From: Gautieria morchelliformis
Taxonomy: Eukaryota > Basidiomycota > Agaricomycetes > Gomphales > Gomphaceae
Assembly (NCBI GenBank): GCA_015179125.1
Contig: WHVA01000034.1
Coordinates: 186,001-250,000, forward strand
Length of the DNA: 64,000 nt
Direction: 5' to 3'
Shown here one piece after another: positions 33,202 to 43,315 of the stretch. The translations under genes were made by a program, and so were the position numbers. How positions within the stretch are numbered: the first letter of the stretch is position 1; every line of letters begins with the position of its first letter. Below the pieces are notes generated by a model that searched no databases, had not been told where the DNA came from, and saw only the letters and a program-made list of their open reading frames with translations.

Positions 33202-33766
33202 TCACCTTATTTTCCCATCATTCCAAGTCGAGTCGAGGCGCATACATGCGTACCATGAGTCAAACATCAAGTCGAGGCGCAGACATGCGTACCATTGAGT
33301 TAAGAGTTCATTTTCATGCCTATCATCGAGTCAAGTCGTCATTCTACTGGTCTGACATCATTCATTGCATCATCTCCATCATTTATGAAGAGATTAGCCA
33401 CATAGGAGCTGTTGCATCACTGTTGACATCATTATGCTCCCATCCCCTAAGTAGCATCATATTTCACATGATTATTACATTCACACATGATTATTTCCTC
33501 CTATCCTACACTGCTTAAATACTTGGACTCTAGATACGAATAAACAAAGCGACTTAACAATCTTTTTCCCTAGAGCTTCGAGTTATAAGCTTCTTTGGAC
33601 TATTATTGTTTCCTCCTCAACTCTTATTGCACCAAGAACATTGCTTAATTCTAGAACTCTAGAACATTGCTTTTATCTCTCACCAGAACACTGCTTGAGC
33701 TCTCTATCACACCATTGACTACTCGACCCCAACCCCTTAATCTGATTTATATTACTAACATCTGGC
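33193..33766 (+). mobile_element. LTR-like insertion (574 bp) in the gypsy M RT/RH junction
   Basis: Runs TGTTATCACTCACC ... TATTACTAACA, with a promoter-like CTTAAATACTTGG near 33515 and GAATAAAC (polyadenylation-like) near 33540. Joining the flanks as ...CATTTC/TGGCATG restores the frame AHYMPEMRSEIVL. Only two bases (TC) are shared between the flanks, so a 5-bp duplication is not visible. Probably a solo LTR of an unrelated family. Confidence 0.55.
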
Positions 33767-35433
33767 ATGTAATGTGCCAGGTACTATACTAACCCGAGGA
33801 AACACTGGACGTTGTTGAACGTCCACAGCCTGTGCCACTCGCAGATGCATCCTCATCAGCATGTACCAGGGCTGTCCACGAATCAACCTGCAGGTTACCT
33901 GGACTTGGACTCGCAGGTTTGCCAGCTTCCAGAACTGGAACCTGGACTTGACCTGAGTTTTTCTGCAGGTTGACTTGGACCCGCAGGTTAAACCTGCGGG
34001 TGACTTGTGGTGACTTGCTGGATTATTCTGAGCTGACTCACCCCAGGCGAGTGCATGATGCGTCTCCTCCTGTGGGGACAGCCCTCCTCCATGGAAAGAC
34101 ACCACCCAGGTCCCTGGCCAGGTGCAGATCATATGAACAGACACCGGGTCACATGGTCTGTTCAGACTTGCAAGTCTGCACAACCGATGGCCCTACATAG
34201 GTCAATCAGTGGGTAGAAATGCTGCCACATCGGTGTGGAGGAACGGGCATACTCACAGATCACCTGAGAGCTGCAAGTTCTCTAATGGTTCATGTTTTTT
34301 TTTCTGTGTTTCAGGTCTCTATTCAATTGTCTAGTAGTCAAGGAAGTCAACCCTGTAATCCATTGCGGAGGAACTGGCATACTTGCAAATACCTGAGATG
34401 ACTGACTTCTCTACTCCAGAAGGAGATAATAGTAGTGAATGTCATGTAAATGACATGAATTCTTGGCATTTAAGGCTTGCAGGTCTGCGAGTCACCTGCG
34501 GAATTCCAAAGGCCAAACCTGGACTTGGCAGGTTTTTAGGCGCCGGGTCACCTGGACTTGTGGGAGTTGGATCTGCAGGTTAAAATCACAGGTTGAACTG
34601 CGAGTCACCTGCAGGAACCTGGACTCATGGACAGCCCTGGCATGTACTGGCCATCGATGATGTGGCCGAGGCACTCCATTTGGATGGAATAGAGATCAAC
34701 CTTCTTCTTGCTCAGAAAAAGGTGGCTCTTCCTCAGTCTGTCAAAGACAAGATAGAGGTGCTCCTCGTGCTCTCATGTCGAGAGCGAGAAAATGAATATG
34801 TCGTCCATGTAGACATGGACGAAGCGACCTATGCAGTTGTGGAAAATGGCTGTCATCAGCCATTGGAATGTCGATGGGGTGTTACAGTCTCCCATCTGTA
34901 TCACTTGGCTCCTAAATGTGCCAAGGATCATGGCAAAGGCAGTCTTTGCTATGTGATCCGGATGAATCCGGATCTGCTCGTATGCTTTGGACATATCGAG
35001 TTTCGTGCAATATCGACAGCAAGCCATGTCGCTGTGGATGATATCCTGATCTGGGAAGGGCGTAATGTCCTTCACCGTGCTCTCGTTCTGCTGGCGCAGA
35101 TTGAAAACGGTACGTAGTGTACCGTTCTTCTTCGGCATGCACAGCATGGGTACAGCTTGCTGTGCGACTGCCGGGATCCACCACTTTGCAGTGGGTGTAG
35201 TGTTCTATTTTTGCAGACAGTTCCTCTCGGAAATGTTCGGGGCACTTCAGTAGTCGATACCGCATGTGTTTGTTGGGATCGATGAGACTGATATCGTGGT
35301 TGATCTCCCGCAGTGGCGGGAGTTCTAATGGAATCCCACTGACTAGGTCAGTGATCCTTTCCATCCATTCCTCACAGAGGCGAGGGATGTTGTCATCCGT
35401 GAGGATGACAGTGGTGGTTGGCTTAGAAGCCAT
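33767..35433 (-). pseudogene. Gypsy M reverse transcriptase
   Basis: Frames 35433-34912 and 35147-34773 give PLREINHDISLIDP (RT start), PCTHAV-type thumb motif region, KKNGTLRTVFNLRQQNESTVKDITPFPDQD, CTKLDMSKAYEQIRI (first catalytic Asp), and FVHVYMDDIFIF with the two catalytic Asp of YMDD intact (near 34800). After the hAT MITE (33867-34639) the frame continues LGHIIDGQYM, then FLGLV.YLAHYMP, the RT thumb. Frameshifts occur near 35130 and 33850, and there is a TAG near 33790. RT copies element RNA to cDNA in Gag particles. Confidence 0.85.
33867..34639. mobile_element. hAT-like non-autonomous element (773 bp), 8-bp duplication
   Basis: Exact 12-bp terminal inverted repeats CAGGGCTGTCCA and TGGACAGCCCTG bound the element, and the 8 bases outside are identical: GCATGTAC at 33859-33866 and 34640-34647. 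Subterminal regions hold many copies of CCTGCAGGT / ACCTGGACTTG in both orientations, as in hAT elements. No transposase frame is present. It interrupts the RT of gypsy M, and removing it restores ECLGHIIDGQYM-like continuity. Confidence 0.9.
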
Positions 35434-35557
35434 TAGGCGCTGTATGCATCTATTAGGTCCCGCAGTGCGCAGGACCGCTTTCCTTTTCCCATTGCTTTCA
35501 CCATCAGGTGTAGGGCGAGCTCAAGGATGAGTTGTTATGCGACTCGTCCTCCTGCCT

Positions 35558-36020
35558 TCAATGAGCTGGGTTTGGCTTCGGCACTGGGGTGACTCTGCTC
35601 ACCCTTGGCCCCTTGCCCTCGTTTGTCGATTCATCATCGTCGAACAAGACTTTGCCCATGGGGATTATTTTGTTTCCCTTATGGATCATCCCTGGGCTTG
35701 AGAAGTCCAGGGTGATACCAAATCTCCTTAGGAATGGTGTCCCTAAGATCACGTTGTAATATTCGATGTTCGCTACGTCGAAATATTTGTCGTATGTTTC
35801 ACGACCAAATTTAATGGTCGAGTTCGTTCCATAATTGATTGTGGAATGGCTGCCTATGCAGGCTAGCTGCAGCGCAATTGGCTGCTCCAGGGCAAATGTC
35901 TTCATCCCTGTAGCTCGTGTGAATTAAGAGGATAGTAGTACCCCTTTGCTCCTGCTATCCAGCAGGCAGTGGGCTTTTACGCCATTTATTTCCCAGTACC
36001 CCGAGAGGGTACAGTTTTCA
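35558..36020 (-). pseudogene. Gypsy M aspartic protease
   Basis: The minus strand reads GYWEINGVKAHCLLDSRSKGVLLSS, a stop (TAA), then FTRATGMKTFALEQPIALQLACIGSHSTINYGTNSTIKF ... YYNVILGTPFLRRFGITLDF. This is the retropepsin of Ty3/gypsy: the active site expected as LLDSG is LLDSR (AGG for GGG) and ILGTPFLRRF is the usual flap/ending motif. The Gly-to-Arg change would abolish activity. Confidence 0.75.
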
Positions 36021-36325
36021 CTGAACGGGCACGTTGGCCGCTGTCATGAATCGTTTATTCTGCGAATCATCCCTCAGCACACAGCAAATGACCTCCTGAA
36101 CCACCGAATGGCTTCCCAACCAGCAAATATCTTGCCAAAATATTTGTCGCCATGCTGCTTTCGCATTCGCTATTGCATCATTCCTGCCAGGACGCCAGTG
36201 TTGGGGCCCTCATCCATCATAGAACCATCATCTGTTAAACTCCCACTCCATGACAGACCCACCTGCTCAGGAGCATTCGGATAGTGGCAGGATGAATTAG
36301 CTTCGCTGAAGTTTCACTACACAGT

Positions 36326-37585
36326 TGTCACAACCCATTCATTCTTGTATCCAGCTATCCCTGTTTTCCCTTTCACCACCACTCTTCCATGTTTGCTCGG
36401 ATTCGCTCCATTCACCCTGTGCTCCATTCACTATTCGCCACATTCGCCAAATGACCATTCGCTACTCGCATCATTCGCCAGTAGCCATGCCATCAAACAC
36501 AATCGACATCCTTTACCTGGATTGATGGTTCATCACTGGTCCTATCATGAATTGCAAGGAGGTGCAGCTGTCATGACTCATTTATTTCTTGTACCCAGCT
36601 ATCCCTGTTTTCCCTTTCACCACTCTTCCATGTTCGCTCGTCTTCACTCCATTCACCCCTCGCTCCATTCGCTCCTCACTCCATTCGCTATTCGCCACAT
36701 TCGCCATATGACCATTCACTACTCGTATCATTCGCCAGCAGGCACACCATCAAACACGATCGACATCCTTTACCCAGATTGATGGTTCATCACTGGTCCC
36801 AACATCTTCTCAACTCAACCCCTTTGGGTGTTCCTATGGCCAGAATGCATTCGCGGGGCATCCTACCCGTAGGTCATGTGGGATCAACCCAGCAGACAAA
36901 GAGTCTGTGCAGGGTTGTGTATATGCAGGTCCCAAGGCGTGTTTTCGTACATAGGGGCCTTCGCCCTCTTTCCTCTCCGTCGTTTCATGTTCGCACCCCT
37001 CTTCCATTCTATTGTATGTCTATTTCATCTATTATGTATCCTGACTGTGCACCCCTATCCAACCCTGACTCCAGACGGCCTCTTTCCTATTCGCTAGCAC
37101 CATATGAGCATTCGGTATAAGTAGTCTACATTTGCATGTATATTCTGCAGTTCAATTATCATACGTCCATCTTGTGCAAACTTGACCTCACTGTGATCAT
37201 CGTCTTGAGCCTTCTCCTGTAGATTTCTATCTTCGACCAGAAGAGGATTAGGCATCACTGGTGATTTCTCATACTTCATCTTTGTTACCTTAGCCTTCGA
37301 GTTATTTTTGTGCTGTCAGCAAAGGGCTCCAAAGGAGCACCTTCGCCGGCGAAGGGATTGTGCTACTTAGACAACCTTTCCGTGACACCTTGCACGTTAC
37401 ATCGTCAAGTGCCATGGGCTATTTTGCTATGGCTGTAGATCAGGGCGAATTCCTTTCGAGTAACCCTCTTACTTTTAACCCTTACCTCTTCGGTACTGTT
37501 TGCTGGGCGATTCACTAGATCGCACACGCTATTCGGGCATTCGCCACTAACATGCGATATTAATGCCCAAAATCCAATCTTGACA
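36326..37585 (+). mobile_element. LTR of family L (1,260 bp) inside gypsy M, no matching duplication
   Basis: Starts TGTCACAACCC and ends CCAATCTTGACA. A second start TGTCATGACTC at 36571 marks the internal repeat, as in other full copies. Flanks are ACAGT (left) and GCCGC (right), so a duplication is absent; a deletion or recombination next to the insertion is likely. It sits between gag and protease of gypsy M. TATA-like GGTATAAGTAG is near 37116 and the twin hairpins at 37326-37353. Confidence 0.75.
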
Positions 37586-37593
37586 GCCGCGTC

Positions 37594-39558
37594 CTATGCT
37601 TGCTTCGGTGGTGATACACCAGCTCGGGCCTTGTCTGGCATGACCAACATGCGTGCCGCCATGACTTTTGTGGCGGCATTGTCTTCCGGTGCGATTCTGA
37701 TCACGCTAGACCTGTAGGCAGTGTCTTCTGCTCTTCGTCCCTTCATAGTACTGGGACGGCTCCGGATCCCACTCTTCAGCAGGCGTGTCTCCGTTGTCCG
37801 GAGATTCATTGGGTTGGGGATCACCCTCCCCCTCTTCATCAATCTGATGAAGAGAATTTTTGACCGAGGTCCGCCTCTGGGTCCTCAGTATCATCATTGT
37901 GCCTCATGGCGCTGTCCTTATACCAGACCTAAGCCTGGGGCACTCCCCTTCTTGTGGCCAGGTTGGCCACATTCAAAGCATGTAGTGCTGCTTTGGCTGC
38001 CGCTGGGCTGATCGTTAGGCCAGCCCAACACTTTGTTGTGTGGAGCAGGTCGTGGAGATGACCCTGACGCTTGAGGCTGTTTAGCTTCAGGCAGGCATCC
38101 AGCTTGCGCTGGGCGTGGGGGTGGCGGTCACTGCGACGCTCCACTTCTCGAGAACAGGCTAGGCCTGGTCAGGCCCGTCTGTGTCACCGCTTGCTCCCTG
38201 TAAGCTGGGCTGCGCTTGCTGTTGCCGCTGCGCTTTCTGCACGGCGGGCAGGCTGTTGTATGCCCTGACGGGCCCAGGCCCGGGTCGGGCTTGGGATCGG
38301 GAGCATTTTGTGCTCTCGAGTCCGGGGGCTCTTGTGCCTGGTGTCCCCCATCAGTCACATGTTGCGGATCCACAGCCTGCTGTTGTAGGCTGCACGTGCT
38401 TGTCGTGCGTCCTGCACGGCTCATGTGAGCTGTTTGTTGGGCTCTGAGCGGTGTGGCTCTGGGCTACTGCTTCCTCAGCGTTCTTCACCAGCAGCTTGAG
38501 GGCCCGCATATGGCGGTGCATGGCTGCGGCCTCTTTTTGCTGCCAGTGTGCGACTTTGAGCTCTAGGCTCTCTGTCGTCGCTTCAGAGTCAGGCTCTGAG
38601 GCGACCTGCTCTCTGACGATCTGTTGGATCATCTTGGGGTGTCCATTGGGGCAGCCGGTTTCTCTTGGGGTTCATTTCTGAACTGCATGTCCTGTTTGAC
38701 CGGGATGGCTGGCGGCGGCATTCACTGCCTGTCCAGTTCCTTTTGTCACGGGTCTTCCGTGTCGTGACCGCGTTCACTAGCTGCGGACTGTCACGAGCTT
38801 GACATGGTACTTCATGTTCCCACGTGAATGGAGGGCCATCTGGACATTCTCCAGCGTGGCCATGTCTTGCAGCCTGATCTCCTCAGCTTGGTGGAGTTCC
38901 TTGCCGATCTCCATGATGGCGGCGGCAATGTTGTCAAGCTGCGATGCTAGTTGATCGTGCTTGTGGCCCGTGAGGGCACTCTGGTGCAGCGCACCCTGCA
39001 CCTGCTTGTTCATTGCCTCCGCCATCTAGTTGTCGACAGCGTGAGTTCTCGAGCTCTTGTGACTTGAGCTCAAATATTCTGAGCCCTGACCATCATCTGG
39101 GGCTTGCGCTTTTTGCCTTCGTCCTCCTTTGGGGATGATCATCGTCGCTCTGCTTCGTGAGCGGCGGTTCGAGTCATGGCTTTGTGCCTGCCTCGATGTT
39201 GATGCTCTTCCATCTGATGATGGTGAGACCTCTTTGCCTTTTCCTTTGTCTCTGGGCAGAGGGGATTGGGGGGCAGCGCTGGCTTGTTGCCTGGTGACAT
39301 CTCGTATCTCGTCCTCGACCACGCTTGGCAAGACATGGTCGGGGTTTTCCTCGTCCCTATTGGGGGGACGAGGGCGGTGAGGTGTATGATCTCTCCGTCT
39401 TCTGGCATCCTGGATTCTTGGTCCAGGGTCGCATCAGCCGTTGTGTCACTGGGCTGCACCTGTGGCGTGGACTGCGAGCTCGACGCTCGTGTCCGTCTTC
39501 GACTGCGTGGAATAATCACGCTCACAGCCAACAGTAGAGAGTCTACTGGAGGTATCAA
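37594..39558 (-). pseudogene. Gypsy M gag with CCHC zinc knuckle
   Basis: Overlapping minus-strand frames (39558-39139, 39331-39026, 39025-38777, 38632-38351, 38424-38128 and 38144-37929) form a basic, Ser/Gln-rich protein with a helical stretch (KQVQGALHQSALTGHKHDQLASQLDNIAAAIMEIGKELHQAEEIR). Near 37939-37980 a zinc knuckle CFECGQPGHKKG occurs; the last Cys is recovered only in another frame (one G missing). At least five frame breaks are visible. It would package RNA into virus-like particles. Confidence 0.65.
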
Positions 39559-39562
39559 CGAT

Positions 39563-39859
39563 GTTTAGTCGTTGACGCAGCGATCTTTTTCAAGATTGCT
39601 TCAGTTGGTGACATGGGGATCAACCGCAGGATAGTTCAAAAAGGTGTAAAGATGACGATCTTAAACCCTGTTATCACAAGGGCAGACAGAACTTGACCAA
39701 TGAGTGGTATTCTGGATGCTACGTAGTGACAGGTAAAGGTAAGATGCGATGGGGACTGCTGACCGGTTCCCACACATAAACTATACAGTGGGTCCCTAAG
39801 GGGCCCACTGGGATTAGGTAATAACTAGTGTACATACATGAGTACATAGGTTATTTACA
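39563..39859 (-). repeat. 5' LTR of gypsy M (inner border approximate)
   Basis: On the minus strand it starts TGTAAATAACCTATG (39859) and shares CCCACTGTATAGTTTATGTGTGGGAACCGG and CTGCCCTTGTGATA with 8542-8817. The inner end is taken at CTAAACA just before the gag frame. To its right, without a gap, continues a truncated L LTR, showing that M inserted into L. Confidence 0.6.
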
Positions 39860-40697
39860 GCATGCCATACAAACATGATCGACATCCTTTACCCAGCATG
39901 ATGGTTCATCACTTGTCCCATCATCTTCCCGACTCAACCCCCTTTGGGTGTTCCTATGGCCGGGATGCATTCGTGGGACATCTGACCTGTAGATCATGTG
40001 GGATCAACCCAGCAGACCAAGAGTCCGTGCAGGGGAACATGTATGCGTGTTTTCCTATATAGGTACCTTCATCCTCTCTCCCTCCATTGTTTCATGTTTG
40101 CACTCCTCCCTTCTTCCAATGTATATGTGTTTCACCTATTTGTATCCTGACTGCACACCCCTATCCAACCCTGACTCAAGACAGCCTCTTTCCTATTCGC
40201 TAACATCATATGAGCATTCAGTATAAGTAGTTTATATTCACATGTATATCCCCAGTTCAATTATCATATGTCTATCTTGTGCAAAACCTGACCTCACTGT
40301 GACCATCATCTTGAGCCCTCTTCTATAGACTCCTATCTTAGACCAGAGGAGGACTTAAGCACCACTGGCGAGTTTTTGTACTTCACCTTCATTACCTTAG
40401 CCTTCATACTATTATCGGTGCTGTCGGCGAAGGGTTCCGAAGGAGCACCTTCGCCAGCGAAAGGATTGTTACCAATAGACAACCTTTCTGTGAGATCTTC
40501 AATGTTACATCGTCAAGTGTCATGGGTTATTATGCTACAACTGTAGATAGGGCGAGCCCTGTTGGCAGCCATCTTACCTTCTAAACATTTATTCACGCAT
40601 CTTATTCACCGAACTACACACTTCGTTGTACAAGCCATTCGGGCATTCGCTGTGTTCACTAATACGTGATATTAATGCCTAAAATCCACTCTTGACA
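39860..40697 (+). repeat. LTR family L, 3' part, host of the gypsy M insertion
   Basis: Matches L from CATGCCATACAAAC to CCACTCTTGACA (40697). The missing 5' part would have continued beyond the other end of gypsy M. TATA-like AGTATAAGTAG near 40222 and the eroded palindrome CCTTCGCCAGCGAAAGG at 40446 are present. Confidence 0.7.
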
Positions 40698-42827
40698 GTA
40701 TAATTGAACTAACAGCAATCAAAGCATTCTTCTATCTGCTTCTCATGTCATTCTACACAACAAGAACAACCAGTTGTTCATAGAACTCGCTCAACGGGCC
40801 CAGTTCCTACTCCAGCACCACTTCTGAGGCAAACAGCTTCTGCCTCATTTCCTTTGCAAGACACCAGTGGAGACATCATCCCTTTCTCCTGCTTAGTTGC
40901 TCTGTCTGCATCTTGGACACCATATCATCTGGTCCCCGAACACATGTCAACCCCCATTTCAATTTCCAACACCAACTAACTCCAGAAACAGCACTTCTCA
41001 CCTTGCACCCACTTTCAGCCAGTACTCCCATATCCAGCCACAAGCCCAGTGCCCATCCTTTATGCCACCTAATGGCCCCTAATTCGCCTGGTGATCATCC
41101 ACAGAACCCAGCAGCTTTCAAGCACCTTACCCTTCAGGCTTCCTTGGATTGTCAGTGCCTCAGGGTCCTGATTACAATCGGCCTTCGCACAACCTCACTT
41201 GCCACCGGCTTCACCTAGTCATACTCCAAATCCATTTCTCGATGTACACTATGCCCAACATCCTCCTTATATGCATCCTACACCACCTCTCAATACTGGG
41301 CACACCACCCTGTACAAGCAGGATTTTGGGCTCATATGCCTGTTTCGCAGGAATCTTCATCTCATTCAACATCACTCACATGCGTCTTTGCACTACTTGC
41401 AGGCTCTTCGCAGTGCTCATCATTCGGTACACACAGCAACCACACTCGAGTTGATTCCCAACAAGGTCTTCCTCCCCAGGCGCCTTTAGCGGATCAGGGA
41501 CATCACCCTGACCCTGCACTCAGACAATACCTTGGCTATGCTTTCGGTGGCATGCCCTATTATGATCCGAATGCTGCACCATTCAGGGGTGCCCCACCTC
41601 TCTTCGTGGGACAACCTCCCTGCAACAACCTTTAGCACAGATTCCTGCCCTACCTGGCGGGCCTGCACCTCCTCCTCCACCACCTTTCGGGCCACCCTTG
41701 CCCCATTTTGGAGTACTCCAATTGGGCCTTTGGACCTCCTGGGCCCCTGGACCTCCTGGCCCAGGAGGTGGAGGGCCTTGGCCGCAACCAGGATTCCCCT
41801 GGAACCATTATTATCCCTTTCCATTCGCCTACCCTCAGGCTGCCCCTGACCATGGTTCTGATGCTGCAAAACCTGACAAATTCACAGGAAAGGAACCTCG
41901 CCTTCTCTGAACTTTCATTGCTAGTTGTGTTATGGTCTTTGACAACAAGCCCCGAAAGTTCCAGCAGGAGACAGCGAGTCTCCTATGCAGATCCAGCGAC
42001 ATTGCCTTGATCTGGTGGCAACCCTTTCTCATTCAGGTCCCAGAACCTCCCATTCAGAGCGACTGGCGTACCTTTGTTGACGAACTTAATCATCTTTTCG
42101 GTCAGGCCGACATCATCCAGGTTTCTGAGTGAGCCATTCACAAGCTCAAGATGCTCAACACCATCGTGTCAATTGCCACATGACCATTTTTGCTGAGTTG
42201 TCCTCTTATGTTGAGTGGAATGATGCCACCCTTTATGACGCTTTCCATAATAGCCTCATCAAGCATATCAAAGACCACATGCTCTCTTATGATTGTCCCA
42301 AAAGCCTCAACAATCTCAAGCATCAGGCTCTTCGCATTGACAATCGCTACTCGGAGTGCCAAGGCGAAAAGCAGATTACAACTTCCATTAGTCCCCCTTC
42401 CTCTTCTGAACCATCCTCCACACCTCATGCTAACGCTTGCTCCAGACCCTCTGCAGTGGCTAAGCCCAGCGAACAGAAAGACCTTTCTGGTATCCTCGAC
42501 GCTACCGGATGTCTTACTGAAGCCAAGAAAGAGCAACGAAAATCCAAAGGCCTTTGTCTGTATTGCAGCGAATCCTCCATACATCACCTGAAGGGGTGCC
42601 ACTACCAGGACCCTGCCTCAACCACTGGCAGGGCTATCTGCACCCTTGAAGGCAATCCTCAGGTGGCCACTCTCGAAGAGGCCTCTGATGATAGCAAAGA
42701 CTCTCCCATGGAAAACTAGTTCGTGATCCCTCTGCGGTGTTAATGATGGGTCGCTCTATTTCTTTGAACACCAATCTTATCTACTCTGTACCATCTGTGT
42801 ATATGTCCGCTTCTATTAGTTCCCATT
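40698..42827 (+). pseudogene. Ty3/gypsy gag (another family), plus strand
   Basis: Plus-strand frames give a Pro-rich leader (about 40900-41800: PGPPGPGGGGPWPQPGFPW), then the gag core DAAKPDKFTGKEPRLL, stop, TFIASCVMVFDNKPRKFQ..., IALIWWQPFLIQVPEPP, WRTFVDELNHLFGQADIIQVSE and, at 42129-42719, a continuation with KDLSGILDATGCLTEAKKEQRKSKGLCLYCSESSIHHLKGC (CCHC-like knuckle) and ATLEEASDDSKDSPMEN. Several frameshifts and stops occur. Pol is missing because copia K begins at 42828. Confidence 0.75.
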
Positions 42828-43315
42828 TGTAGAGGACAGGAATTATAGGCAGTAGGTATGGACTTGTTGCTCAAAAGAATAGACTAGAAATTAATTCACT
42901 CTCTCAGTGAATTTAGTTCACTAAATATATTATACACTACCTAGAAATAATTCACTACAGAGGATTTCTAGGTCAATAAATCGAAAGAACTACTAGACTA
43001 ATTTACTTGCCTCTCTCAGTGAATTTAGTTGTCACTGAGAGAGGGGGAAATGGTTCTCACTGCGCATGTACTACTACCCGGCCCTTTAGCGCCCAAGAGC
43101 TCGCGCGTCGAAGTCATTTCAGACTCCGCTGGGTGCAGCCGCTTGTGAAAGTAGGAATAACAAGATGAAATGAGAGATAGGAGTGAGTGGAAAATTTCGA
43201 AAATAACCAGAGAAATGGATGCATTACAAGAACAATGTGAGAAGAAATTGAAAACCAACAACAAATTGGATATATTATGCTTGATTTTGGTGCAGGAGCA
43301 TAAATGCACCCAACA
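42828..43315 (-). repeat. Copia K LTR (3' LTR of the element), 488 bp
   Basis: TGTAGAGGACAGG ... GCACCCAACA. It contains an extra block (CTCTCTCAGTGAATTTAGTT...CTACC) also found in the solo LTR at 59455, but not in the 5' LTR at 48134. A hairpin CTCTCTCAGTGA / TCACTGAGAGAG lies at 43011-43043. Confidence 0.9.
43011..43043. promoter_or_regulatory. Conserved hairpin in the K LTR
   Basis: A perfect 12-bp stem CTCTCTCAGTGA / TCACTGAGAGAG with loop ATTTAGTTG. The 5' LTR has it at 48260-48292 and the solo LTR near 59640-59673. The related nested LTR keeps a stem of different sequence at 46935-46964. Confidence 0.65.

Larger units (their letters stand above)
27344..39859 (-). mobile_element. Ty3/gypsy element M (chromovirus-type) with a third ORF, heavily interrupted
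   Basis: Minus-strand order: 5' LTR (39859-about 39563), gag with a CCHC zinc knuckle (39558-37594), protease (about 36020-35558), RT (35433-33770, interrupted), RNase H (33201-32920 and 31853-31190), integrase (31204-about 30040), chromodomain (about 29590-29351) and ORF3 (29150-27352). The 3' LTR is missing because chromovirus C sequence begins at 27343. Insertions: an L LTR (36326-37585), a hAT MITE (33867-34639), an LTR-like block (33193-33766) and a 1,062-bp block (31854-32915). Stops, frameshifts and active-site losses make it dead. Its 5' LTR begins inside an older L LTR at 39860. Confidence 0.8.

Noticed and set aside
33188-33771. 5-bp duplication around the LTR-like insertion
   Set aside because: ATTTC and TCTGG differ; only two bases are shared.
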